In this document: piece by piece, positions 21,735-32,500 of the stretch
How positions within the stretch are numbered: position 1 is the stretch's first letter
Layout of the letters: each line of letters begins with the position of its first letter
Assembly: GCA_035222895.1 (NCBI GenBank)
Contig: JAVYIG010001044.1
Span: 332,773 to 396,772, forward strand
Reading direction: 5' to 3'
DNA: 64,000 bases
Origin: Strongylocentrotus droebachiensis
Taxonomy: Eukaryota > Echinodermata > Echinoidea > Camarodonta > Strongylocentrotidae
Translations under genes and position numbers: made by a program
The notes under the pieces: generated by a model
What the model saw: the letters and a program-made list of their open reading frames with translations, nothing else
What the model was told of the DNA's origin: nothing
Databases searched by the model: none

Positions 21735-22307
21735 TTTTGTGTCGGATCAGATGGTTCGCATCCAATACGATAATGAGGGTGACTTCAATGACATTCTTCC
21801 AAATACAATGTTGTCATAGCTGCATTTACAACATGTTATGCACGTTTGAAACTCTATTCCTAATTTGGAAGAATTAGAACGTAATGTGTTATATTATGAC
21901 ACAGATTACATCATCTATCTGGATGATGGAACTGTTCCCTGTGTACAGACGGGAAACTACCTTGGTGATGACTGATGAACTTGAAAAAGATTTCGGTTCT
22001 GGAAGTTATATCACCAGGTTTGTCAGTGCTGGACCATCAGGTATGGTCCAGTTAACAGCAAAAAGAGGTTCCCGGTACATGTAAAGTTAGAGGTAAATTG
22101 TAGCAATGTGGAACAAATCAATTTTTCAAGTATTCTTCGCATGGTTCACAATCATGATGAAATCGATGTTGTACAAAACAAAAACAAAATTGCAAGGGAC
22201 AAATTAGGATCATTTATATCACGAAACGAGACGAAAACGCATTGTTTCGTGTACGATAAACGTATTCTCAGTTGGATGATCTAGATACCATTCCTTATGG
22301 CTTTTAA
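21735..22307 (+). pseudogene. Maverick/Polinton DNA polymerase, C-terminal part, frameshifted
   Basis: Continuation of the polymerase broken at 19655. Seen: MVRIQYDNEGDF, then AAFTTCYARLKLY, then motif C as YYDTDY (the catalytic YxDTD), DELEKDFGSGSYITRF, and a C-terminal DDLDTIPYGF followed by a stop at 22305-22307. Frame changes occur near 21808 and 21966, with more in 22080-22270. The stretch that should hold motif B between the two halves is absent, replaced by 19660-21725. Dead copy. Confidence 0.88.
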
Positions 22308-22528
22308 TAAAGAACTCCATTTCACGTTTTTAAGAGTCTTTCTCTTGATCTCATTTCATGAATACTGTTATTTCATCTCATTAACTTTTATACTGTTGTA
22401 TTACATATTTGATATTATATTTTGTAAATTTATCTTGCAATTTATGATTATTATTTATGTTGTATATATATATATATATGCGTTTCTCACATAATTTTGC
22501 AGTGTATAATTGTCATACAGTGAATACT

Positions 22529-23222
22529 TAAAGGTAATACAAAGTTTTGGGAAATTATGAAAATTGCGTGGAAAATAATTCTTTACAATTTTGATATATT
22601 TGGATTCCCCTTTGGATGTATTATAAGCACTAAAAAATTTAGCCCCTGAAACACTTCTGCTTTCGAGAAAATTGAATATACAAATTTACCGGTGCTCCCG
22701 GTAAATTTTGATAAATTTGAAATAGCGCCTACGGTCGTACAATGGTAGTTGCGACCATAACAATCTCAGAATTTGTAGTTGTGATATATAATTTCTAAAC
22801 GGGAATAGCTAAACGGTCAATTTTAGTCAAGGAACATTGTTTCATAGTGTGTGTGTGTGTGTATTGGGTTTTTACAGACGTGTATCAATCAGATATGATT
22901 ATTTACGTCTGGGGACCGACCTTTAAACGTCACCATCCGAAAGACGTGACTCAGTTTCGAACCTGCGTCCTCGGCTGAATCAGTTTGTAACTTCCACTGT
23001 TAGCTGGATTACAGGCGCACGCCACAACGCCTAGTAGCTTACTTAATATCTTGAACTTGAGAGGGAGCTATACAACATAGAGAGTTTATTATTTACAATT
23101 TTATAACTTTAGACTCGATTTTAACCGCGACAACGATCACTGTAGTAGGATCGCACAATGCTTCAAATATGTTCATTTGAACCAAATTCATGACCCCATA
23201 CCAAAACTTTGTATTCTTTAAC
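22529..23222. mobile_element. Inverted-repeat element D, copy 1, with a nested insertion
   Basis: Ends are aaggtaatacaaagttttgg and its inverse ccaaaactttgtatt. The body matches the reverse complement of 45234-45742 throughout, except for an extra block of about 190 bp (about 22845-23035). No transposase. Confidence 0.88.
22845..23035. mobile_element. Insertion nested in element D, possibly SINE-like
   Basis: Absent from the homologous element at 45234-45742. It starts with (GT)n and contains agtttcgaacctgcg, which resembles a tRNA box B, and ends cgccacaacgcctag. SINE identity is a guess. Confidence 0.5.
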
Positions 23223-23375
23223 GTTGCTCGTAGTTTTGGAGTGCATACTATTATTATAATGAACGTTATCAAAAACGGACAACTATTGAGTCAAAGCTTC
23301 TTTTGTAAACGTCGTAAAGGTAATAGTGAGACAAGAACTGTTGATGGAGAAAGAAAGTCAGAGAGTCGTGAGAGA

Positions 23376-24549
23376 GTCGAAATGGTGAAAGTATGACATA
23401 GAGTCGAGATGGTGAAAGTAGGACATAGAGTCGAGATGGTGAAATTAGGACATAGAGTCGAGATGGTGAAATTAGGACATAGAGTCGAGATGGTGAAAGT
23501 ATGACATAGAGTCGAGATAGTGAAAGTATGACATAGAGTCGAGATGGTGAAAGTATGACATAGAGTCGAGATAGTGAAAGTATGACATAGAGTCGAGATG
23601 GTGAAATTAGGACATAGAGTCGAGATGGTGAAAGTAGGACATAGAGTCGAGATGGTGAAAGTATGACATAGAGTCGAGATGGTGAAAGTATGACATAGAG
23701 TCGAGATAGTGAAAGTATGACATAGAGTCGAGATGGTGAAATTAGGACATAGAGTCGAGATGGTGAAAGTATGACATAGAGTCGAGATGGTGAAAGTATG
23801 ACATAGAGTCGAGATGGTGAAAGTATGACATAGAGTCGAGATGGTGAAAGTATGACATAGAGTCGAGATGGTGAAATTAGGACATAGAGTCGAGATGGTG
23901 AAAGTAGGACATAGAGTCGAGATGGTGAAAGTATGACATAGAGTCGAGATGGTGAAAGTAGGACATAGAGTCGAGATGGTGAAAGTAGGACATAGAGTCG
24001 AGATGGTGAAAGTAGGGCATAGAGTCGAGATGGTGAAAGTAGGACATAGAGTCGAGATGGTGAAAGTAGGACATAGAGTCGAGATGGTGAAAGTATGACA
24101 TAGAGTCGAGATGGTGAAAGTAGGACATAGAGTCGAGATGGTGAAAGTAGGACATAGAGTCGAGATGGTGAAAGTAGGACATAGAGTCGAGATGGTGAAA
24201 GTATGACATAGAGTCGAGATGGTGAAAGTAGGACATAGAGTCGAGATGGTGAAAGTAGGACATAGAGTCGAGATGGTGAAAGTAGGGCATAGAGTCGAGA
24301 TGGTGAAAGTAGGACATAGAGTCGAGATGGTGAAAGTAGGACATAGAGTCGTGATGGTGAAAGTATGACATAGAGTCGAGATGGTGAAAGTAGGACATAG
24401 AGTCGAGATGGTGAAAGTAGGACATAGAGTCGAGATGGTGAAAGTATGACATAGAGTCGAGATGGTGAAATTAGGACATAGAGTCGAGATGGTGAAAGTA
24501 GGACATAGAGTCGAGATGATGAAATAGAGTCGAGATGGTGAAAGTATGA
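23376..24549. repeat. 27-bp minisatellite, about 43 units
   Basis: Unit gagtcgagatggtgaaagta followed by kgacata, 27 bp, repeated head to tail for almost 1.2 kb. Variants are few and recurrent (gtatgac / gtaggac / attaggac; gatggtg / gatagtg). Because 27 is a multiple of three and the unit has no stop in several frames, long open frames cross it on the minus strand (periodic nine-residue peptides). There is no spacer sequence between units. Confidence 0.97.
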
Positions 24550-24591
24550 ATAAAAATTCTGATTTTTTTGGCGTGGATGTCAGAAGTGACA

Positions 24592-24910
24592 TATAACCAC
24601 AAGTGTTAAAAGTAACTTTTTCCTCGAAAAAATTGTAAGTCTAGAAGATAATGAAAAGTCTCTATGTCAAATTCAAAAAGTCTCAGTGCCATAGACACAC
24701 GCGTTAAAAGTCAGTTTTTATCGAAAAAATTTAGTCAAAAATGAAAAATCCGTATCTAAATTCAAAAAGTCAAGACCTAAAAAAAAAACATAGACACACG
24801 TGTTATAAGTCCGTTGTTGTCAAAGTTAATGTACACGAGTGAATTAGAAATAGAAAAAGTACGAAAATATTTGTGTACAAACCCTATGGCCGTCCCCGGT
24901 CTCACTGCTA
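24592..24910. repeat. Degenerate repeat and inverted copy of 12655-12778
   Basis: Two related units (gttaaaagt...ctcgaaaaaatt and gttaaaagt...atcgaaaaaattt) lead into the block at 24795-24910 shared in inverted form with 12655-12778. Confidence 0.6.
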
Positions 24911-25130
24911 TAACTCCCCTGGATGCCCATCTAACCGTAATTAAATACCTAAAACCCCTGAGATTCCGGGGGCTCTGCCCCCTGGACTCCCCGCCAATTA
25001 GTGACCTGCCAGTGTCACAAATAAGATATCTAAATATGCTTATCTGACCGTAATTTAATGCCTAAAACCCTGAGCTTCCGGGGGCTTAGCCGCTTGACCC
25101 CCTGTCGGGGCTCAGGCCCTGGACCCCACG
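24910..25130. repeat. GC-hairpin satellite, array 3
   Basis: Two units with ccgtaattaaatacctaaaa, a gggggctctgccccctgg core, and agtgacctgccagtgtcaca. Confidence 0.8.
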
Positions 25131-25189
25131 TCAATTTACGCTCGCTACGCTCTACCTGATCGTTAATACTCAACTTTGAAAAACGTCCC

Positions 25190-25470
25190 GCGGAGCCTGC
25201 ATGTAACGTGTAAGAGTGGTGGTGATGGAGATTTTTCTTCTGCCCCCCCCTTCCGAACGTTTTTTGCTCATTACGCCACTGCCCCTGGAAGGTGAGCCCC
25301 CTGTGAATGTTTGCCCCCCCCCCCCCCAATCCCAAACTGCTTCCGGCGCGCCTGTCTACAGGTAGGCGCGGATCCACGGGGGGGGGGGGGGGGGGCAATG
25401 GGCCCCAAAGAAGTTTTTGAAAAAGACGGGCCCCCACTCCTGGCAAAAACCACATTTTTACCTTTGAACA
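25190..25470. repeat. Composite-element end block and adjacent G/C-run element
   Basis: 25190-25353 matches 21560-21722, ending tcccaaactgcttccggcgc. It is followed directly by ggcgcggatccacggggg and a long G run, the start of a second element of the 7225 type. Confidence 0.65.
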
Positions 25471-25524
25471 TTCCCTGGATGATATCGCCGCTTAATATTG
25501 TATCATGAAGGAAAAAAATTAGTG

Positions 25525-25655
25525 CTCTCCGAGGGAGTTTGTTATGACGATTAATGTCATACCGAAGCGCACTATAGCGCGCATCAACTTGATTTCGAAC
25601 CCGTACCTCCCGGTTACGAGACCACTGCTCTACCACTGAGCCATCGCGCCTCCCA
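25525..25655 (-). repeat. tRNA-derived SINE, family 1
   Basis: Minus-strand head gatggctcagtggtagagca, box B ggttcgaaatc, body with ccctcggagagc. This is the best preserved box B of the three copies. Confidence 0.82.
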
Positions 25656-27296
25656 TCTTAGGCGTAGCCATTTGATTCAGTATTATTATTATTATTATTA
25701 TTATTTATTTGACCAATCGGAAAACATACAGTGAGTATAACAATCAGATAATACATTGACATTTCATAATACATTCAAACAGCTTTAGGAAAGTGGAGAG
25801 GAGATAGAGAGAAGGATATAATCTGCTGGTCAGGGGTGACAAAAGCAATTTAAATTGCTATTACTCGAAAGCATGTCACCCCCCACACTCTGCATCCTGG
25901 AAAATTAAGAGTAAAGAACAGAATAAAAATTCACAATATGAGAAAATAAATAAATATATATATATATACATGTATATCAGGATAACAATAGTTGGAGCAA
26001 TTACTATTATATCCTTGATTACTTTCATTACATTATTATGTCATTACAATGACTTTACGTTCATCATTATATATCAAAACTTTCAAATCAATAACCTGGT
26101 GCTTACATTAGAAACATTTGATATGATTATTATTGGGAAGGAAAGTTACATAATGGTATAAAATGCTTAACAATAATTTCTAACTTTCAAAATGAAATGA
26201 ATAAAATTGTAATCTGAAGCCTAATATGTACTGAACGGAACGAAGAAATAAGCTTGCAATATTGATATTATTTCTAAGTGAAAAAATAAACAAATTAGTC
26301 AGTTATGATCTAGGTAAGATGTATAATTAATTTTAGGGTTTCCAAAAAGGCACAGTAAAATTACATATCAGTTGCTTTTAAGTGACGATCAGCTTGAGAG
26401 AAATGGACAGAATTTGAAATCAGACACGAGTATATGGAGGGCAATCAACTCATATCCAACTTGTAAAGGATATGAATATTCAAACTAGTTGAATGCACTG
26501 CATACATCCACAATTGAAAAAATGACAGTCATGGCATGGGGGTGGGGGGGGGGGGGGGGGGTCTGTGGCCGCCGAATAAGAATATTGCCATTTTCAAAGT
26601 ATAAAAAGCTTGCATTTTTGCGACTTTCTCGGTAAATATGGATTTTGCGAGGCGCATAGCGACCGAGCGAGATAATTTTTGTAACTTTGAACTTTGCTTT
26701 TTAGAGCACTTTCGATTCAAATTCTGATCTTAATCATCCAACATCTGTAACATTGAAGCACCGGTTAAACAAAAAGATCAATTTTTCTAAAGTGCCGCTG
26801 TGGAGGAGGGAATGGGGGGGGGGGGGGACAACATCCGCGAATATTTTCAGGGATACCCCCCCCCCTCTTGTTGCTGACCCAGTAATATGTATTTTTTGCG
26901 AGTTTTAACAATTGTAAAAACACATGCAAATCTTTGGTTATGTAATCTACCGTTTAGAAATCCGAATAATTCAATAATATTATATCGGGGCCACTAGCTC
27001 GATCCTAAAACGAGGGATCGTAGCGACCGAGCAAAAAATTGTTCCATTTTGAATGCTGAAACTTTATTTTAAAACTCAAACAAGCACATGTTGCAGCCTT
27101 TATTATTTGCTCAATAAACTGTTGCATTTCTCATGATGGCCTGGTATAGGCCTACTCAGTGGCGGATCCAGGGGGTCCGGGGGGCCCGGCCCCCCGGCAA
27201 AAAAAGGGGGAAAGAAGGGGAAACAAAGGGGGGAATAAGGGGAAAAAAAGGGGGGAAAAGGAAATTTAATATAGGGTAAAGATATCAAAGGTATCA
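25656..27296. other. Intergenic DNA with G/C runs, no gene seen
   Basis: Holds an (ATT)n stretch at about 25682, AT-rich sequence, G runs at 26542 and 26815, and a cagtggcggatccaggggg element end at 27160. No coding exon recognised. Confidence 0.5.
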
Positions 27297-28380
27297 AAAT
27301 ATGCTCATCTAACCGTAATTAAATGCCTAAAACCCCTTGACTTCCGGTGGTTCTGTCCCCTGGACCCCATGCACCTAGGGCCTATAAGGCGGACGGCTGG
27401 ATGCTAATCTGACCGTAATTAAATGCCTAAAACCCCTAGGTTTCCGGGGCTCCACCCCCTCGACCCCACCAGGGGCCCAAAAGGGCCTCTGCATGCTTTT
27501 TTGACCGTTATAAAATTCCTTAAACCCCTGAGCTTCTGGGGGCTCCACCCCCTGGACCCCACGCCAATTAGTTACCTACCAGTGTCACAAAATAAGGTAT
27601 AATTATGCTCATTTGACGTAATTAAATGCCTAAAGCGGGCCCCTGGATGCTCACCTGACCGTTATCTATTGCCTAAACCCCCCTGAGCCTCCGGGGGCTC
27701 CGCCTCCTGGACCCCACTCCAATTCATGACCTGCCAGTGTCACAAATAAGGTATAAAATATGCTCATCTGACGATAATTTAATGTATAAAATCTCTGAGC
27801 TTCTGGGGGCTCCGCCCTCTGGACCCAACACTAATTTGTATCCTGCCAGTGTCACAAATAAAAGGTATAAAAATATGCTCATCTGACCGTTATATTACCC
27901 AAAACCCCTGAGCTTCCGGGGGCTCCGCCCCCTTGACCCAACACCAATTTGTGTCCTGCCAGTGACACGATAAGGGTATCGAATTATGCTCATCTGACAG
28001 TAATTTATTGCCCAAAACCCCTGAGCTTCCGGGGGCTCCGCCCCCTGGACCCCACGCCAATTCGTGACATGCCAGTGTGACAAATAAGGTATAAAATATG
28101 CTCATTTGACGATAATTTAATGTATAAAATCTCTGAGCTTCTGAGGCCCCGCCCTCTGGACCCAACACTAATTTGTGTCCTGCCAGTGTCACAAATAAGG
28201 TATAAAAACATGCTCATCTGACCGTTATATTACCCAAAACCCCTGAGCTTCCGGGGCTCCGCCCCCTGGACCCCAAGCCAATTCGTGACCTGCCAGTGTC
28301 ACAAATAAGGTATAAAATTTTGCTCATCCGATGATAATTTGATGTATAAAATTCCTGAGCTTCTAAGGATTCCGCCCTGG
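27297..28380. repeat. GC-hairpin satellite, array 4 (about 10 units)
   Basis: The longest array: about ten units of roughly 112 bp. Each has ctcatctgaccgtaattta, then cctgagcttccgggggctcc and gccccctggacccc, then ctgccagtgtcacaaataag. The core gggggctccgccccc can form a tight GC stem. Confidence 0.92.
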
Positions 28381-28563
28381 GGAAAAAAACGTGTAAAAAC
28401 ACGTTAATTTTAACTTTATTTTGAGATAGCCCCCCCCCCCCCCCCCCGGCGTTCAAGGGGGGGGGGGGTTGCGTTTTTTTCAAACTTCGAGGGTCAAACA
28501 AAAAAATTACAAATTTCAAATTTGGGCCCCCACCCCTAAGAAATCCTGGATCCGCGCCTGGGC
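28381..28563. mobile_element. G/C-run element end with GGATCCGCGCC terminus
   Basis: Long C and G runs followed by aagaaatcctggatccgcgc, the reverse complement of the left end of the 7225 element. Confidence 0.55.
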
Positions 28564-28694
28564 CTAACTAAAAAGATTTGTTTTCTTCTCTGATCATCTT
28601 TGCGGTAAGGATGCCGTTGGCATAGCCTTGGCGTGCCCTAGAATATTTTTTTGATGCGAACGAGCAAAGTGAGTGAGCAATTTTCCAATAATCT

Positions 28695-28800
28695 GAATAA
28701 GGATAATAATAATAATATTGGATATTTATATGCGCACATATCAACCGCACGTGCATAGTGCTCTTGAAAGGCGCTCCAATTAGGCAGCCGATTTTGGCGC
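28695..28800 (-). repeat. SINE family 2, tail fragment
   Basis: (TAA)n followed by ggatatttatatgcgcacat and gaaaggcgctcc, matching the tail of the SINEs at 39580 and 57775. The tRNA head is missing. Confidence 0.5.
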
Positions 28801-29401
28801 TCACGGCATTCAAGACATTCGAATATATTATGCTAGTTTAGAATAAGAAATGCAATCGGGCAAAATAAGGGGGTGACACCTTTGAACATTTGCCACAATT
28901 TTTTTTTTCTCTCACTATTATTGTCGGCATGGCTACGACTTTCTGTTAATTAGTACCATCCAATAGCATTTCTACTGACATACAACAACTCCGAAAAGCA
29001 TTATCATTACATTTTCCCCAATTTTAAACTTTTTTTGTGGGGGGGGAACTGGGTCCATTGCCCCTTAACCATTGCCCCGTATCTATTCCACTTATACGTC
29101 GTCAGAAGATATGAGGCCATTCAATCTTGATCTCCACAAGCTGCTGTAGAAAATGTAAACATTCACGAAGTACCATTTTACGGATTTTGTGTATCGGATT
29201 CAGAATGTACACGGTAAACTCGTACCAAAATGTGTGTGGGCCCTACTACTATTTTGAGCGAGCAAACCCTGTGCGACGATGTATTTCTCTGTGGGCGTTG
29301 AACCTGAAAATGAAAGCCTAACATCATAATTTTAAGATTAACGAGTATCCAGGACTCTCATTATTCTTCTTCAGGGTGTCAGTCGGAGGAGATCATTCAG
29401 A

Positions 29402-29530
29402 ATGTCGTCCCATCAACCGTCGGGAAAGAACATGAAAACGAAGCATATAAAGGCCGTTTCGCAGAAAGTGAAGCTATTTCGGGCGAGTGAGCCACTCCTC
29501 AGTGTATTGATGTGGGGGATTAACCATTCG
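29402..29530 (+). CDS. PIP4K2: PIP4K2 exon 1
   Basis: ATG at 29402 starts [20 protein letters not shown]; it is the first ATG in frame with the conserved [20 protein letters not shown]. Donor TCG|GTGAGA. 43 codons, phase 0. Confidence 0.93.
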
Positions 29531-32500
29531 GTGAGAAAATCAGCATCTTTATAAAGTAACGTTAGAATTTTAGATGATGTTGAAAGTTCACTTTGTGTTG
29601 TTGAAACACAATAATACATATGAAAGTAAATCAAGCAAATGAACACTAACAGCAAAAAAGTAACAAAATGTCAAAAACATTTTTTAGTTTGCAGAGCCAG
29701 AGCTGAGCTGAGCATCAGCTCTTGGAGTTGGAGACGGAGGCCAGCGCAAGGTCAGATCTCGCTCTCAAAACTCCAGAAGTGTTGATTATTGTCATCTTGA
29801 TGAGCGCGATTGCATGAACTATGGAGTATGGTCAGGACTTATGATGATTAATTATGAATGGTTGTGTGATTTCCGTAACTAAGTTTGTAATTCTGAGAAG
29901 GGTGATAATTAATATTAAAAACCCTCTCTGCATTAACCAGGCAGAGACGCCAAGTTCAAAGATCAGCTAGACCTATGCGTGACATTTCCATGACTTGGCG
30001 CGCGGGCTAGGGTATAACACGAGTATAGCGTGTAGCTTTTTTTTTAAATTGCGCATGCGCGTCGTGCATGAGAGCGTGCATGAGACCCTCAAAATGCGTG
30101 ACACTTGGTAATGCCAATGGTAACTCTGCATTAACCTGAAATAGGAAACCCCAATTCGCTCCACACTGTAGTCTTAAATTAAAGGGCTAGAGGGTCTATC
30201 CTGTATCCAACCCTTGTTGTAATCAGTAGGGGCGCTGGTCCAAGAATAATGGTTGCCCGCATAAACCAGGATCGTCTTCATAAACGTGAACAGACGCGTT
30301 GATAAAAATGATTTCCGATACGCACGTTAGAAAATAATGCGAAAAACAGATTCCGCAATGATTTTCTTGATGCATTTTACATTGACTTTGTACAGAGACT
30401 TTCACGCTTTGAGCAATAAATCCTCAGGAAGACGGACAACCCATAAAAGTTGACGGTGAACTTGGGGTATTTTATTACGCGGAATCCGTTTTTCGCATTG
30501 CCAGCGTTCGGATCGTGAACTCAAAACCCACGATGCGATGCGATTTGTCCGCACTTACATTGTACATGTAGATGTACATGTAAGAGGATATCCTTGTTTA
30601 TGCGGACGATCCTCATACATGTAAGTCAATTTGTATGACAGCAGAAAAATCAAAATGGGGAAGTTTGAAATAAATTGGACCTATACATGTAAATGAATAA
30701 TAAGAATTTAAGAAAGTAGTCTACTGAATGTTTGAAATATGACTATGAAATCACAACAGCTACATGAACATACTTTATGTGAATCTCAAATTGGCAATTT
30801 TGACAGTGGATTGTGACTTAGAGATGGATACTCTCCCGTTCTGTTATTTCTGTTTTTCTCCCTAGTGTCTTCACTCTTCACCCTTGGGGCACTACCGGTA
30901 CTCAGAATATATTATGGAGATCGGAGAGTTTATTATTACAGGGCCTCTAAAAAGAAAAGACCATCACGAGTCATACTCATACATTTTTGACAAATTAACA
31001 ATTTAGTTATTTTGCGTGTTGGAACAAATGGGAAAGTTATTGGCGAATAATCCGCCACTGCATCACAGACACATTATCGATTTAGCCAATTTGAAGAGCC
31101 TACTCGAAAACTGTACTGTATACCTACTGTACATGATACATGTACATGTATTGTGATTGCAACTTTCAAAATTTCATAACTTTCTTATTTTTTGTCTAAT
31201 TTGATTCAAACTTTCAAGTTTAAACAGTATGCTTCTCTGATTTTTCTCTTTTCCCCGTAGAGTATTTTATGGTTTTATCGTTTATGGTAACCAATTAAGG
31301 CTACATTTTTTAGGTAATATTGATATCATATTTCATATCATCACCTAGTCTTAATTGGCACCCATGCATACATGTAGATGTACATGTATGTCCATACCCA
31401 CTCCTACAGTGCATGAGGTCTTAAAACCATAACGGTATTGACTCAGTTTGTGTACATCAAATTTACATGGAGATTCAGCACGCTCAGTGACCAAGAAATG
31501 CATACAATAAATACTAAGCGACTCTTCGCCAAGAATGAAAATAAATTTTAGATTTAAATTTTCAAATTTTGTCAAAATGTGTGAGTTGAATTGATTGTTA
31601 TTGTTGCTATTTAGGTATTAAGTTGTCACTGAAGCGCTAATTTTTTAGTGAATTCTGGTGATTTTTATACAGTATTGTTTACTTTAAAAACGTAAACCAT
31701 TTGAATCTAAAATGTGTTCGCATTCACTGCTTCTTGCACCCAATGAACCTTGCACTCTGGCCTCAGAGATAGCTACATGTACAGCTGTATTTGCTTCCCT
31801 TCTTGGTGTTCTTGATCATAATAAGCTTACAATGTACATGCGATTTACATTACATAAATGCTGACCTTTTTAATTGAGTTCACAATGTTGGTTCTGTAGG
31901 AAATGCAAAGACACATGGTATATTGCTGTGCTGGTCGCACAACAATAAAAGAAAAAACCTTTGGAACATTCTGTATGAGAGATGTGACTTGGTTCAAATT
32001 CCAAACAAACCATACAAAGGCGAAGCGCATGACCTGGAAAAAGTTGCTCTGAAATCAAGACGACTTTGAAATCGCGACTACAAGTTTGTTTGCGGCACTT
32101 TGACAAAGAACAATTACAAATTATGGACATGCAGTTTATTTATTCTGGAACAATCTTTATACAAAAATACAAAATATTAATTATTAAATTGATAATATAA
32201 ATGTTGCTTATTCAACATCAAAGCGCTGAAGCTTTGGAACATATACAGATTACTTTAATTTTTCTTTGTGGCTTTAATTTGCTAAAATTGAATCTAACAA
32301 ATTTGAAAATGCAAGTGATAAAATTGAAGATAGTAATTATATTAATGGTAATGATACTGTTAATGATAATAACATCACGATTCATTCCAATATAATCACA
32401 AATACAAATATTTGTTTAAAATTTAATAAATACATGTATTTTGTTAATGATCATTTTCTGCTCAAGTTACATGTACATGTACCAAATATGTCATGAAGTA

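Noticed and set aside
23376-24549. CRISPR-like regular repeat
   Set aside because: Units are head to tail with no unique spacers, and the window is animal DNA.
23291-24592. Minus-strand open frame of about 430 codons and a second of about 190 codons
   Set aside because: Both are by-products of the 27-bp minisatellite, whose length is a multiple of three. There is no other protein character.
29127-29321. 64-codon frame just upstream of PIP4K2 exon 1
   Set aside because: No family resemblance; more likely 5' UTR or promoter DNA.
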